Numbered from the stretch's first letter, positions 16,149-24,975 are shown. The stretch is 64,000 nucleotides of DNA from an uncultured Rhodopila sp. (GCF_903915725.1 NZ_CAIWTY010000084.1:177684-241683); one strand, 5' to 3'. Numbers and translations: made by a program. The notes: generated by a model not told the origin, from the letters alone.

Positions 16149-16951
16149 CCGCGTTGCGCTTTGTGCTGCGGGGGACGCCCGACCAACGGCTGGATCTCTC
16201 GCCGCTGACAGCCGATCGGCTGGCGGGTCTGGGGTCCGTCGCCATTGAAGCGCTGCCGTTGCAGACGGGACGCCACAAGGTGACTGTCGGCGATGTCTTC
16301 CGGGTGCATTCCGGGGATGCCTCGCATATCCTGTTTGAAGGCGGTTCGGATCGCTTCGACCGGGTGGGCGAGGCGATGAAGTCCGGCGTGCTGGAGGTCG
16401 AGGGCGATGCCGGTCAGCAGGTTGGACGGCTGATGGCGGGCGGGACGCTGATCATCCGCGGCAATGCCGGTGGCTGGGCGGCGTCCGGCCTGCTCGGGGG
16501 TCGGGTGGAGGTCCTCGGCGATGCGGGCGGTTTTCTCGGCGGTCCCGTGTCCGGGGAGCGGACCGGGATGCGCGGCGGCATCGTGCTGGTGCATGGCAAG
16601 GCTGGTCCGCGGGCGGCGGATCGTCTGCGGCGCGGCTTGGTGATCATCGAGGGCGACGCGGGTGAACATGCCGGCAGCGGGATGGTGGCGGGGACGCTGG
16701 TGGTGTGCGGCGCGGCGGGGCCTCTGCCGGGCATTCTGATGCGCCGCGGCACGATCGTCCTGGGTCGTCCGGCTGAGTTGGCGCCGAGTTTCGTGGTTTC
16801 GGGCGGCGCGCCGCTGGTGTTCAGCGGATTGCTGGCGCGGGCGGTTGGTCCGGTCAGCGAGGCCGCGGCCCGGTGCGTCCGGGACGCGGCGGCCCGCTAT
16901 GCGGGCGACATGGCTGTGCTGGGCAAGGGCGAGGTTTTCGTTGCGGGTTAG
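16145..16951 (+). CDS. fhcC: Formyltransferase/hydrolase complex subunit C (FhcC)
   Basis: A 268-residue right-handed beta-helix subunit like FwdC/FmdC. The repeated pattern of Gly and bulky residues is easy to see: GDAGQQVGRLMAGGTLIIRG, GNAGGWAASGLLGGRVEVLG, GDAGGFLGG, GEHAGSGMVAGTLVVCG. It is thought to be structural in the complex. It is last in the pcd-fhcBADC run, starting at the fhcD stop. Its own stop overlaps the convergent TfoX-like gene by four bases. Confidence 0.93.
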   Translation: MTALRFVLRGTPDQRLDLSPLTADRLAGLGSVAIEALPLQTGRHKVTVGDVFRVHSGDASHILFEGGSDRFDRVGEAMKSGVLEVEGDAGQQVGRLMAGGTLIIRGNAGGWAASGLLGGRVEVLGDAGGFLGGPVSGERTGMRGGIVLVHGKAGPRAADRLRRGLVIIEGDAGEHAGSGMVAGTLVVCGAAGPLPGILMRRGTIVLGRPAELAPSFVVSGGAPLVFSGLLARAVGPVSEAAARCVRDAAARYAGDMAVLGKGEVFVAG

Positions 16952-17226
16952 CGCTTCTTGGCTTTGGCCCGGGATGCCGTGATGGCGGCATCGACGGCGC
17001 GGCGTGCCCGGGCGCGAAACGTGTCGGCATCATCCTGCAGGTCGGGCGGGCAGCGCCAATAGGATCGAAGGGTGTTGGTTCCGTTCCTGGTTTCGTAGTT
17101 GAACGGGGCTTCTCCGGCGGCTTCGTAGTCGGGCTGATTCACGGGGCCAACCTTGAGGTAGAGCTCGTCGCCGACGATGAGGCCGAACATGAGGCCGTGC
17201 AGGAAAAAGCCGGTGCCGCCGAACAT
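16948..17226 (-). CDS. TfoX N-terminal-domain protein, start codon uncertain
   Basis: MFGGTGFFLHGLMFGLIVGDELYLKVG is the core of the TfoX/Sxy N-terminal domain. Homology continues upstream of this Met: in the same frame LLELLAPLGPVSARR precedes it, as in intact family members. However no ATG, GTG or TTG occurs there before an in-frame stop (TGA near 17338); only a CTG at 17307 could start the full domain. Either the gene uses a rare CTG start, or the original start has been lost and a 92-residue truncated form is made, or it is a decaying gene. Function unknown; the family is small and linked to competence regulation in other bacteria. Confidence 0.55.
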   Translation of the reverse strand: MFGGTGFFLHGLMFGLIVGDELYLKVGPVNQPDYEAAGEAPFNYETRNGTNTLRSYWRCPPDLQDDADTFRARARRAVDAAITASRAKAKKR

Positions 17227-17477
17227 CCGCCGGGCGGAGACGGGTCCGAGGGGGGCAAGCAGTTCCAGCAGATGGGCCGTGTGTTGATCGGGTTCGTGCC
17301 GAGCCAGGATAGCGACACCGTCTGTTGAAGGGGACGTTCAGGCCGGCAAATAGCTGGTCATGGCCGCAACCAACAGTGGGCCTGTCGCTTTTTCAGCGAT
17401 CCGCACCTCGGCTGTTAACCGGACGTTAACCGGGACCGTGTTACCCGGCGCTGATCGAACAGCGAGCAAAAACGCCG

Positions 17478-18782
17478 ATGTTGAAGGATTTTCCCGGGAA
17501 CCTTGCCTCGGCGCTTACGGCCGGCGGCGACAGCCGCCTGGATATCGGCGGCCTGTCCGGCCTGAACAAGTATTTGTGCCCTGCCCTGCCGGACCCCGGG
17601 ATCGTCTGCGCATCGTCCTGCACGGCTTCGCCGATTGAACAAAACAGCTTCGATGCGGCGGCCGCTTGCTTCGACGCCTTGTCCGGCGCTGCGTCGGTTC
17701 GGTCCCGCAGCATGCTGCTTTCGGAGCAAACCCGGCGGGTAGAACGCTACCTGCTGCGCTATTTCCAGGCCGATGGGCTGGCCGACGCGATGCTGTGCCC
17801 GTCCGGGACGGATGCCGTGCTGACGGCGGCCGGACTGCTGGCGGCGGAGCGGGGCGGCGCGCCGTTGACGGCAATCCTGCCGTCGGCATCGGAAACCGGG
17901 ACCGGCGTCCCGCTCGCGGCTTCTGGCCGCCTGTTCGACGGGCCGTGCCAGGGGCAGATCATCACGCCAGCCGAGATCGGCACGCTGGAAGTGGCGCTGC
18001 GCGGGCCGGACGGATCGCCGCTGCCGGACGACGCGGTTGATGCCGCTTACGCGTCCGCGGTTTCCGCGGCTTCCGGCCGGGCGGTCGTCTATCTGACCTA
18101 TGGCACCAAGACCGGGTTGATCGCGCCGCATGATCCACCGGCCGGCGCCGAGGTTATCGTGGATGCCTGCCAGGCAAGGATCGATCCGGCGCGGGTTGCC
18201 GCGTATTTGCGGCGCGGATGGCCGGTCGTCGTTACCGGCTCGAAGTTCTTCGGCGGTCCTGCGTTTTCCGGGGCGGTGCTGTTTCCGGTCGCCCGGCGGA
18301 TTGCCGGGTTGAACCGGAATGTACCCGGTATGGGCACGGTGCTGCGCTGGATCGCGGCGGTCGAGGCGATGGAGCGGTTTTCCGGGGCCGCGGAGGATGC
18401 CGCCAAGTTCCTCGATCGAAGGATTGCCGCGGTCGAGCACGAGATCATGGCAAATCCCGCCCTTGTCCCCATCGGCGGCCTCGCCCGCAACGGCCCGCAC
18501 TGGGCCGATCGGCCGAGCATCGTAACGTTCGCGGTGCGGGATGCGCGTAAGGCGGGGCGGCTTTTGCCCGTCAAGGATCTGAAGCTGATCCATGAACGCT
18601 TGGCGCACGGTGGTGTGTTGCTGGGTCAGCCGGTCAGCCTCGGGGCGTTCGGCGGACTGCGCGTCGCCATCGGCGCCCGCGACGTGGTCCACGGCGCCAT
18701 CGACGAAGCCGATCGGCTTTTGGAGGCGATCAGGGGGCTGCGGAATGAGCCGGCGGCCGGCCTGGCCGTTGCCGCCGAGTAA
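17478..18782 (+). CDS. PLP-dependent fold-type I enzyme of unknown substrate
   Basis: A 434-residue protein with the layout of fold-type I PLP enzymes: a CPSGTDAVLTAAGLLAAE cofactor phosphate region near residue 110, VIVDACQARID with the pyridine-binding Asp near 229, and VVTGSKFFGGPAFSGAVLFP with the likely Schiff-base Lys near 256. The Asp-Lys spacing of 27 is typical. I do not recognise a specific family; aminotransferase or cysteine-desulfurase-like chemistry is possible. It stands alone, 250 bp after the TfoX-like gene, and is followed by a long palindromic spacer. The ATG at 17478 fits the start of the fold. Confidence 0.65.
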   Translation: MLKDFPGNLASALTAGGDSRLDIGGLSGLNKYLCPALPDPGIVCASSCTASPIEQNSFDAAAACFDALSGAASVRSRSMLLSEQTRRVERYLLRYFQADGLADAMLCPSGTDAVLTAAGLLAAERGGAPLTAILPSASETGTGVPLAASGRLFDGPCQGQIITPAEIGTLEVALRGPDGSPLPDDAVDAAYASAVSAASGRAVVYLTYGTKTGLIAPHDPPAGAEVIVDACQARIDPARVAAYLRRGWPVVVTGSKFFGGPAFSGAVLFPVARRIAGLNRNVPGMGTVLRWIAAVEAMERFSGAAEDAAKFLDRRIAAVEHEIMANPALVPIGGLARNGPHWADRPSIVTFAVRDARKAGRLLPVKDLKLIHERLAHGGVLLGQPVSLGAFGGLRVAIGARDVVHGAIDEADRLLEAIRGLRNEPAAGLAVAAE

Positions 18783-19239
18783 TATCAACCGCCGGACAGA
18801 ATGGCCGATCGGCACGGGCGCTTGAATCGTCATGACGGGCGGAGGCCCCATTGGCGTTAAAATAGTCGCGCAGCCGCTGCGTTTGTCCCCCGTCATGGTG
18901 CGCGGAGGCGCGCCATCCACGCCTTGCAGTGCGGGTTTAGGCAAAGGCGTGGATGCCGACCTGCGTCGGCATGACGGGGGGAAGCAGCAACCGCCGGCCG
19001 CAATTTTATCGCCTATGGGGCGGAGGCCCGCCATCCACGCCTTTTGTTGCGTAAGCGGAAGGCCGTTGAACAGGCTCTTCAAGGCTACCTGCACAAGTAC
19101 GTGCCGCCAGAGATGGACAGGCCCGTGCCGTAATCCCACCCTCCGCGACATCACACTCCACGAGAGCCACTCGAATTGGCAAGCCGCTGGCCTATCTAGC
19201 CTCTGCCTGTTCCAGGGCCTCGCAGGAGAATAACCGCGC
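18783..19239. other. 457-bp spacer dominated by a palindromic element
   Basis: No gene is supported. The first 215 bases or so after the short lead-in are the full-length repeat at 18831-19045. The last 190 bases before the esterase gene show no motif I can name except GGAGAATAACCGCGC just before the ATG at 19240, which supplies its ribosome site. Confidence 0.7.
18831..19045. repeat. Full-length palindromic element with outer arms
   Basis: Outer left arm CCATTGGCGTTAAAATA (about 18849), then CGTTTGTCCCCCGTCATGG, mini-hairpin TGGTGCGC-GGAG-GCGCGCCA, ATCCACGCCTT core, a spacer with TGCGGGTTTAGGC, AAGGCGTGGAT core, mini-hairpin TGCCGACCTGCGTCGGCA, CATGACGGGGGGAAGC, and outer right arm ATTTTATCGCCTATGG near 19003-19018. 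A further ATCCACGCCTTTT half-arm follows. It is closely similar to the copy at 40512-40712. Confidence 0.9.
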
Positions 19240-20745
19240 ATGTCACAGAGTTCGGCGCTGCCAACCTACAGCGCCATCTACGCATTCGGCGACAGTCTGT
19301 CCGATGCCGGCAACCTATCGATAACCACGAAGGCGGCGGGATCGCCGGAACCCGTCTCGCCACCCTATTTCACCGAGCAATACGGTTCGAGCACCGGAAC
19401 CGTGTTCAGCAACGGCCCGACATGGGTGCAGAACGTCTCCATCGCCCTCGGCCTCGGCACGCTGGCGCCCAGCCTGACTGGAGGAAACGACTTCGCCTTT
19501 GGCGGGGCCGAAACCGGCGCGACGCCGCAAAATGCGAACGATCCGCAGATCACGGCAATATCGCTGCCGGCGCAGCTGACCCAGTTCCAGACGCAGGTTT
19601 CCAAACCTTCGGCCAACGCGCTCTATACGCTGTCGATCGGGTCGAACGACCTGCTGGACATCCTCAGCACCCCGGGGCTGAGCACGCAGCAGCAGACCAC
19701 CGACGTCAACGACGCCGTGGCTAACGAAATCAGCTTCATAAAATCGCTGATTTCGGATGGCGCGAAGAACCTGCTGGTGCTGGACGTTCCCGATCTGGGC
19801 AAGACGCCGGACGTCATGCTGGGGCTGGTGAACGGAAGCAATGCGCCTTCGGCCGCACTGGATGCGGAGGCCTCGCAGCTCGCCAGTTCCTATGATTCCG
19901 CTCTGACCAGTCAACTCGCCGCGCTGGCCGGCGCGAGCGCGGTCAATGCGCATGTTGTCGACGCCTATGGGCTGATCGACAGCGCGGTGGCGAACCCCGC
20001 GTTCTACGGGCTGACCGACGTGACCTCGCGCGTGTGGAGCGGCAATTACACGAGTTCGACCAGCGGCACGCTCGCGGCGACGACCCCCGCCGCGCAGAAC
20101 CGGTATCTGTTCTGGGACAGCCTGCACCCGACGGAAGCCGGCCACCAGGCGATTGCCGATGCCGCCGAGGAGCAACTCACGGGCGCACCCGTTCTGGCCA
20201 TAACGGACACCACAACGGGCAAGCCGGTGACGGCGATCGGGCAACCCTACACCGGTCCGGTCGCCGGCCTGCAGCAGGAGTATGTCTCTATCACCACCGA
20301 CACTCTGAGCATCACCGCCAGCACGCCGAACTGGTTCATTTACAGCGCCAGCACCCTGGGTGCGATCACGGCCAATAGCGGCACCAATGTGCTGGATGGC
20401 ACCGGCTCGGATTTCTTTACCGGCGGCAGCGGGATCGACAATTTCTACGTGGACGACGAAAGCCGGACCGCCTCGATCTGGAGCACGATCACCAACTTCC
20501 ACGCTGGCGACACCGCAACGATCTGGGGCCTGACAGCCGATGACTTCCCAAAAATAAGCTGGCAGCTCGGGCAAGGCGCGGCCGGCTATACAGGCTTGAC
20601 GGTGCATGTCCCGGGCTCCGGTGCGTCGAGCGCGGCGCTGACCTTCGCGGGGTTCGCGGGCGCGAGTCTCAGCGACGGACAGCTTGGCATCGGCTCCGGC
20701 GAATCAGGGGGCGTTGCATATCTGACGATCCACGCCAACAGCTGA
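19240..20745 (+). CDS. Secreted GDSL/SGNH esterase with RTX-like C-terminus
   Basis: A 501-residue protein. Residues 1-310 form an SGNH hydrolase: block I FGDSLSDAGN with nucleophile Ser19, the SIGSNDLLD block, and DSLHPTEAGH with the catalytic Asp/His. Residues from about 340 on look like a haemolysin-type end: GTNVLDGTGSDFFTGGSGID and FHAGDTATIWG. There is no N-terminal signal peptide, so export by a type I secretion system reading a C-terminal signal is likely; no such system is in the window. Lipid or ester substrates are expected. The ATG follows GGAG. It is convergent with the MaoC-Pta gene, with 3 bp between stops. Confidence 0.85.
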   Translation: MSQSSALPTYSAIYAFGDSLSDAGNLSITTKAAGSPEPVSPPYFTEQYGSSTGTVFSNGPTWVQNVSIALGLGTLAPSLTGGNDFAFGGAETGATPQNANDPQITAISLPAQLTQFQTQVSKPSANALYTLSIGSNDLLDILSTPGLSTQQQTTDVNDAVANEISFIKSLISDGAKNLLVLDVPDLGKTPDVMLGLVNGSNAPSAALDAEASQLASSYDSALTSQLAALAGASAVNAHVVDAYGLIDSAVANPAFYGLTDVTSRVWSGNYTSSTSGTLAATTPAAQNRYLFWDSLHPTEAGHQAIADAAEEQLTGAPVLAITDTTTGKPVTAIGQPYTGPVAGLQQEYVSITTDTLSITASTPNWFIYSASTLGAITANSGTNVLDGTGSDFFTGGSGIDNFYVDDESRTASIWSTITNFHAGDTATIWGLTADDFPKISWQLGQGAAGYTGLTVHVPGSGASSAALTFAGFAGASLSDGQLGIGSGESGGVAYLTIHANS

Positions 20746-20748
20746 ACA

Positions 20749-22215
20749 CTATGCTTGCGGGCTCGCCGCCAGCGCCGCGACGGCGCAGGACGCAAGCCGG
20801 GTCCGCACACTATCCGCCCGGCTCGTCAGGATGATCGGCACCGCGGCGCCGAGAACAATGCCGGCGGCATCGGCCCCGCCGGAGAAGCTCATTTGCTTGG
20901 CCAGGATATTCCCCGCTTCGAGGTTAGGAACGATCAGGATGTCCGGATGACCCGCGACGGCCGAGGCGATGCCCTTGGTCAGCGCCGCCGCCGCATTGAT
21001 CGCATTGTCGAACGCCAGAGGGCCGTCGAGCACACCGCCCTTGATCTGGCCGCGATCCGCCATCTTGCACAAAGCCGCGGCATCGAGCGTGGACGGCATC
21101 GCGGGGGTCACGGTCTCCACCGCGGACAGCACCGCCACCTTGGGCACCGCGATACCGAGGGCGATCGCCAAATCGATCGCGTTCTGCACGATATCGACCT
21201 TCTCCTCCAGGCCCGGCGCGATGTTGATGGCGCAGTCGGACAGGATCAGCGGCTTGCCGGATGAGGCCAGCAGCATGACATAGGCGTGGCTGATCCGGCG
21301 CGCGGTGCGCAGGCGGTTTTCCCGCCGCATCACCTCATGCATCAGTTCATCGGTGTGCAGGCTGCCTTTCATCAGCGCCTTGACCGTGCCGTCGCGCGCC
21401 AGCGCCACGCCAACCTCCGCCGCTTCGTGCGAATGGGTGGTGTTGACGATCTGATAGCCGGACAGATCGAGACCGGCCTCCTCCGCCACCGCGCGGATTT
21501 TGCCCTGCGGACCCACCAGGAACGGCTCGATGAACCCCGCCGCGGCGGCGTCGAGCGCGCCTTGCAGGCTGCCGTGGTCGCACGGATGGACGATGGCCGT
21601 CGGCAATGGCGGACGGCCGCCGGCATGGCTGAGAAGATCTGCGTAGGCCTGATGGTGGATGACGGAAACCTCAGGCAGCGCCACGCGCTCCCGCCGCACT
21701 TTGCCGGTGGGGGCGATGACCTCGGCATTGCCGGAGATGACCGCCTTGCCGTGCTGGTTGGTGCAGAGGCAGTCGAACACGACCCGTTTCCTGTCGGCGT
21801 GAGTCTCCCGCACCACGACTTTCGCCGTCAGCGTGTCGCCCGGTTTGACGGGAGCGCGGAAGCGCAGGTCCTGGCCGAGATAAATGGTCCCCGGCCCCGG
21901 CAGCAGCGTGCCGAGCACGGTGGAAAACATCGACCCGCCCAGCATGCCGTGAGCGATAACGCCGTGGAACCCGGTTTCCTCGGCGTAGTCCGGGTCGAGG
22001 TGGGTCGGGTTCACATCGCCGGACACGCTGGCGAAGAGCTCAATGTCTTCGTTGCTGAAGGTGCGGACGATCTGTGCCGCATCACCGATGGCGAGTTCAT
22101 CGAAGGTGCGGTTCTCGATGATGCCTGGCGGGGGAAGATCGCACGCGGCGAGCCCGCCGATCGGCGAAAGGCCGCGGGCGATTGTGTCGTAAAAAGTACG
22201 TTCTAAGGTGTCCAT
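20749..22215 (-). CDS. Bifunctional MaoC-like enoyl-CoA hydratase/phosphate acetyl(butyryl)transferase
   Basis: A 488-residue fusion. Residues about 20-165 are a MaoC hot-dog hydratase, with the motif FASVSGDVNPTHLDPDYA carrying the catalytic Asp and His and HGMLGGSMFSTVLGTLLPG. From about 195 on it is a phosphate acetyl/butyryltransferase: HPCDHGSLQGALDAAAAGFI, DCAINIAPGLEEKVDIVQNAID, and GVLDGPLAFDNAIN. Such fusions act on short acyl-CoAs, possibly linked to polyhydroxyalkanoate or branched-acid metabolism, and often sit beside an acetate kinase, which is absent here. The start at 22215 is preceded by an AT-rich spacer that probably holds its promoter. Confidence 0.88.
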   Translation of the reverse strand: MDTLERTFYDTIARGLSPIGGLAACDLPPPGIIENRTFDELAIGDAAQIVRTFSNEDIELFASVSGDVNPTHLDPDYAEETGFHGVIAHGMLGGSMFSTVLGTLLPGPGTIYLGQDLRFRAPVKPGDTLTAKVVVRETHADRKRVVFDCLCTNQHGKAVISGNAEVIAPTGKVRRERVALPEVSVIHHQAYADLLSHAGGRPPLPTAIVHPCDHGSLQGALDAAAAGFIEPFLVGPQGKIRAVAEEAGLDLSGYQIVNTTHSHEAAEVGVALARDGTVKALMKGSLHTDELMHEVMRRENRLRTARRISHAYVMLLASSGKPLILSDCAINIAPGLEEKVDIVQNAIDLAIALGIAVPKVAVLSAVETVTPAMPSTLDAAALCKMADRGQIKGGVLDGPLAFDNAINAAAALTKGIASAVAGHPDILIVPNLEAGNILAKQMSFSGGADAAGIVLGAAVPIILTSRADSVRTRLASCAVAALAASPQA

Positions 22216-22689
22216 GATCCGGCGCCTGGCTGAGGTTGGCGGACGAAAAGCATACAGATGCAGATCTGGTCTGCTTCAGGATTGCAAAGACCAAATCAAC
22301 GCCGGAATGTTAGATTGATCAGATCTTGGCTGGCAACTAAAAACTGACTCAAAACGAAAAGATTTATTATCGGTTAACTTTAATTCTATCTCGCGTACAG
22401 CAGTATGTTCAGGACTTTTATTACTTGTAATCAGAGAGTGTCTCCGTCGATTAAGCGGGCACGTCGGGCTGCCGGGGAAGGTCGGCGTCAACGCCGTTGC
22501 TTAAACCGGCACCGCAAGGCGTGGATGGTGCACCTGCGCACACCATGACGGGGGAACGCTCAACCGTCGCAGCGCAAATTTAACGCGCATGGGGCCTCCG
22601 GCCGCCATGACGGAGGCAGCCTGCTTCGGCCACCATGACGGCAGAGGCCGCCGCGCGCCGGGTCCCTGTCTTCCCGGACTGATGCAAGG
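22216..22689. other. 474-bp spacer: AT-rich half and repeat half
   Basis: Positions 22250-22440 are clearly poorer in G+C than the surroundings, with runs such as GATTTATTATCGGTTAACTT. This is the upstream region of the MaoC-Pta gene. A 71-residue minus-strand frame here has no recognisable content. From 22506 on the spacer is made of degraded palindromic repeat. Confidence 0.6.
22506..22642. repeat. Partial palindromic element
   Basis: A right half only: AAGGCGTGGAT, mini-hairpin TGGTGCACCTGCGCACACCA, CATGACGGGGGAACGC, then the outer-arm remnant AAATTTAACGCGCATGGGG and two further CCATGACGG ends. The left core arm is missing. It lies between the ends of a lipoprotein gene and the AT-rich promoter region. 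Confidence 0.75.
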
Positions 22690-23274
22690 TCAGCACGGCT
22701 CAAGACTCTCCAGCTCCCGCTTCACCTTCGCCAGGGAGCGGAGATCGGAGTCTTCAGTCAGGATCACGTAGCGGCCCGTCTCGGACGTCATCAGATAGCT
22801 GGTTGCCGGCAGCGGACCCGGCGGCAAGGCCGCCACGCGGCAAAATTCCTTCGTCGCGATACCGAACCCCAGCGACACCGTCCGGCCCTCGGCATGACTC
22901 TGCAACGCCGATCGGCGGAGTGCATCGAAGCGCGCGAGGTCGTCAGCGGACAGGCGATAGGCGTAGGTCGAGACGCCGGGCGGCACGTCCAGCGGCAATC
23001 CCGCCAGGTCGCCCGGGTCGCGTGTTTCGATCAGCAGAAACGTCGCCGTCCGGTCCGCCGCGCCGCTCTCCCGCGTGACAGCGTCCATCGTCACGCCGCC
23101 GGGACGCGGCTTCACAGCATCGGGCAGGCGCACCGCAACCCGCAGAACCGAGGGGTCGGTTGTCGCGATATCGATGCGGCTCAACGCCGGCAGCGATGCC
23201 AGCGGAATCGTCCCGCATCCGCCAAGCGCCAGTGCGGCAGACAGGACCATGATGCGCCGGGAACGGCGGATCAT
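22690..23274 (-). CDS. Hypothetical lipoprotein
   Basis: A 194-residue protein with a clear lipoprotein signal: positively charged MIRRSRRIM, a hydrophobic run and the lipobox ALGGC with Cys20. The mature part has DIATTDPSVLRVAVRLPDAV and later DLARFDALRRSALQS. I do not recognise a domain. It ends with Cys. I chose the ATG at 23274; a longer frame to 23403 overlaps the phosphofructokinase gene. It starts 16 bp after that gene on the same strand and may share its transcript. Confidence 0.7.
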   Translation of the reverse strand: MIRRSRRIMVLSAALALGGCGTIPLASLPALSRIDIATTDPSVLRVAVRLPDAVKPRPGGVTMDAVTRESGAADRTATFLLIETRDPGDLAGLPLDVPPGVSTYAYRLSADDLARFDALRRSALQSHAEGRTVSLGFGIATKEFCRVAALPPGPLPATSYLMTSETGRYVILTEDSDLRSLAKVKRELESLEPC

Positions 23275-23290
23275 GGTCTCCAAACGTCCT

Positions 23291-24379
23291 CTATCGATCG
23301 CCGAGGCAGATGCCCAGGCCGCGGGCGGTGCTGACCAGCGCATCGTCGGCGCCGATGGCCTGCGTCGGCTCGAACGCGGCGACCAGCGGGACATCCACGA
23401 CACGGCGGTTTTGCCAGGCCACCAGGCGATCGAACTTGCCCTGCGCGATCAGGTCCACGGCGTAGACGCCGAACGCCGAACCAACAAGACGATCGTCCCA
23501 TGTCGGCTGCCCGCCGCGCTGGACATGGCCAAGGACGGTGACGCGCGTCTCCGCCCCGGTCCGGCGGGTGATCGCCTCGCCGAGGACGTGGCCGATGCCG
23601 CCATAGGTGGTGCCGCCCAGGGCGTGACTGAGCTGCACCCGCTCGCCCGACTTGTCGCGCACCGCCTCGGCGACCACGACGATGGCGAAGTTGTGCCCGT
23701 GATGCCGCACCTTCTTGATATGCGCGGCGACGGCGTCGAGGTCGTAGGGGATCTCCGGGATCAGGATCACGTCGGCGCCGCCGGCGATGCCGGCCGCCAG
23801 GGCGATATGGCCGCAGTCGCGCCCCATGACTTCCAGGATCATCACCCGGTCATGGCTGGCCGCCGTCGGCTGCAGGCGGTCGATGGCCTCGGTCGCGACC
23901 ATCACGGCGGTGTGGTAGCCGACGGAGTTCTCGGTGGCGCCCACGTCGTTGTCGATCGTCTTGGGGACGCCGACGAGCGGAATGTTCCCCTGCTGGGCGA
24001 GGTGCCGGAGGATCGCCATGCTGCCATCGCCGCCGATGGCGATCAGGCCATCCAGGCCAAGCATGCGGTAGCCCTCGATGACCTCCTCGGAACGGTCTTT
24101 CTTCGTACCATCCGGCATCGGGAAGGCGAACGGGTCGCCGCGATTGGTTGTGCCGAGAATCGTTCCGGCGCTGCGAGCCATGGAGGAGGTTGCGGTCTGC
24201 AGGTCGAGCGGGGTGAACTCGACCGGCCGCTTCAGCAGCCCCTGGGTGCCCTGGTGGATACCGAGGACGCGCCAGCCGTAGCCGAGGATCGCCCGGGTGA
24301 CGACGGCGCGGATGACAGCGTTGAGCCCGGCACAATCGCCGCCGCTGGTAAGAACGCCGATGGTCTTCGTGGAACTCAT
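23291..24379 (-). CDS. 6-phosphofructokinase
   Basis: A 362-residue glycolytic kinase. IGVLTSGGDCAGLNAVIR is the N-terminal nucleotide site, GGDGS at 116-120 and PKTIDNDV at 139-146 are the diagnostic motifs, and MGRDCGHIALAAG follows. Gly in GGDGS (where PPi enzymes have Asp) together with Lys in PKTIDND is the combination known from actinobacterial ATP-dependent enzymes, so ATP use is predicted, although pyrophosphate use cannot be excluded. The ATG at 24379 has AGAGGTG just upstream. Confidence 0.9.
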   Translation of the reverse strand: MSSTKTIGVLTSGGDCAGLNAVIRAVVTRAILGYGWRVLGIHQGTQGLLKRPVEFTPLDLQTATSSMARSAGTILGTTNRGDPFAFPMPDGTKKDRSEEVIEGYRMLGLDGLIAIGGDGSMAILRHLAQQGNIPLVGVPKTIDNDVGATENSVGYHTAVMVATEAIDRLQPTAASHDRVMILEVMGRDCGHIALAAGIAGGADVILIPEIPYDLDAVAAHIKKVRHHGHNFAIVVVAEAVRDKSGERVQLSHALGGTTYGGIGHVLGEAITRRTGAETRVTVLGHVQRGGQPTWDDRLVGSAFGVYAVDLIAQGKFDRLVAWQNRRVVDVPLVAAFEPTQAIGADDALVSTARGLGICLGDR

Positions 24380-24651
24380 GATCACCTCTGGGTACCGCAG
24401 TGAATTGGTTTTGCGATCTTTGCATGCCAATCGGCCCGTGGCATCATTAATTTCGCGGGTCAGGACGCGGATGATCGGGCCGGCCTGCCCCGCGGGAGCG
24501 TCCGGGGCGGCGCGCAGCCGGATCGCGGCGGCGGATTTCTTCGAACGGGCTGGAATATCGCCGGGACCGATGGGCTTTCGGGGATTTGATCAGGGGCGGC
24601 GGAACCGGCTGCCCGGTGCGAAGGTATTGGTGCCGAAACCGGATTGGCGGG

Positions 24652-24975
24652 TTACGTTTGCCTGTCCGGAAGCACCAGCACAAGGCCCTCGAGCTCCGCG
24701 CTGGCCTTGATCTGACAGGACAGCCGGCTGTTCGCGCGGCGTTCCGCGGCCACGGTGTCCAGCATCGCGAGTTCGGCGTCGGTTGGCTCCGGCAGGTCCG
24801 GCAGGCGGGCGGGATCGACGTAGCAATGGCAGGTCCCGCAGGCGCAGCAGCCGCCGCATTCGGCGAGAATGCCGTTCACGCCGTTGGCGGTGGCGCCTTG
24901 CATCAGGCTTCTGCCCTCAGCCACGTTGACCGTGACGGCGTTGCCGGAGGGTTCGACGTAAGTGATGCGGACCAT
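24652..24975 (-). CDS. Adrenodoxin-type [2Fe-2S] ferredoxin
   Basis: A 107-residue electron carrier. The cluster ligands are visible as Cys40, Cys46, Cys49 and Cys87 in ECGGCCACGTCHC and RLSCQI. Two further cysteines, 43 and 44, lie within the same loop. The C-terminal GLVLVLPDRQT matches ferredoxins that serve cytochrome P450s or hydroxylases. It stands alone with no obvious partner reductase or P450 nearby. The ATG at 24975 begins at the homology. Confidence 0.92.
   Translation of the reverse strand: MVRITYVEPSGNAVTVNVAEGRSLMQGATANGVNGILAECGGCCACGTCHCYVDPARLPDLPEPTDAELAMLDTVAAERRANSRLSCQIKASAELEGLVLVLPDRQT

Noticed and set aside
12452..16951. A molybdenum/tungsten formylmethanofuran dehydrogenase
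   Set aside because: The gene set is B-A-D-C with the transferase subunit and without the iron-sulfur subunits of redox-active enzymes, so the non-redox Fhc complex is the right call.
22276..22491. 71-codon minus-strand frame in the AT-rich spacer
   Set aside because: No ribosome site, no family, and it sits in the promoter region of the MaoC-Pta gene.
23075..24403. 442-codon plus-strand frame antisense to phosphofructokinase
   Set aside because: The minus-strand enzyme has all catalytic motifs; the plus frame is a G+C artefact.
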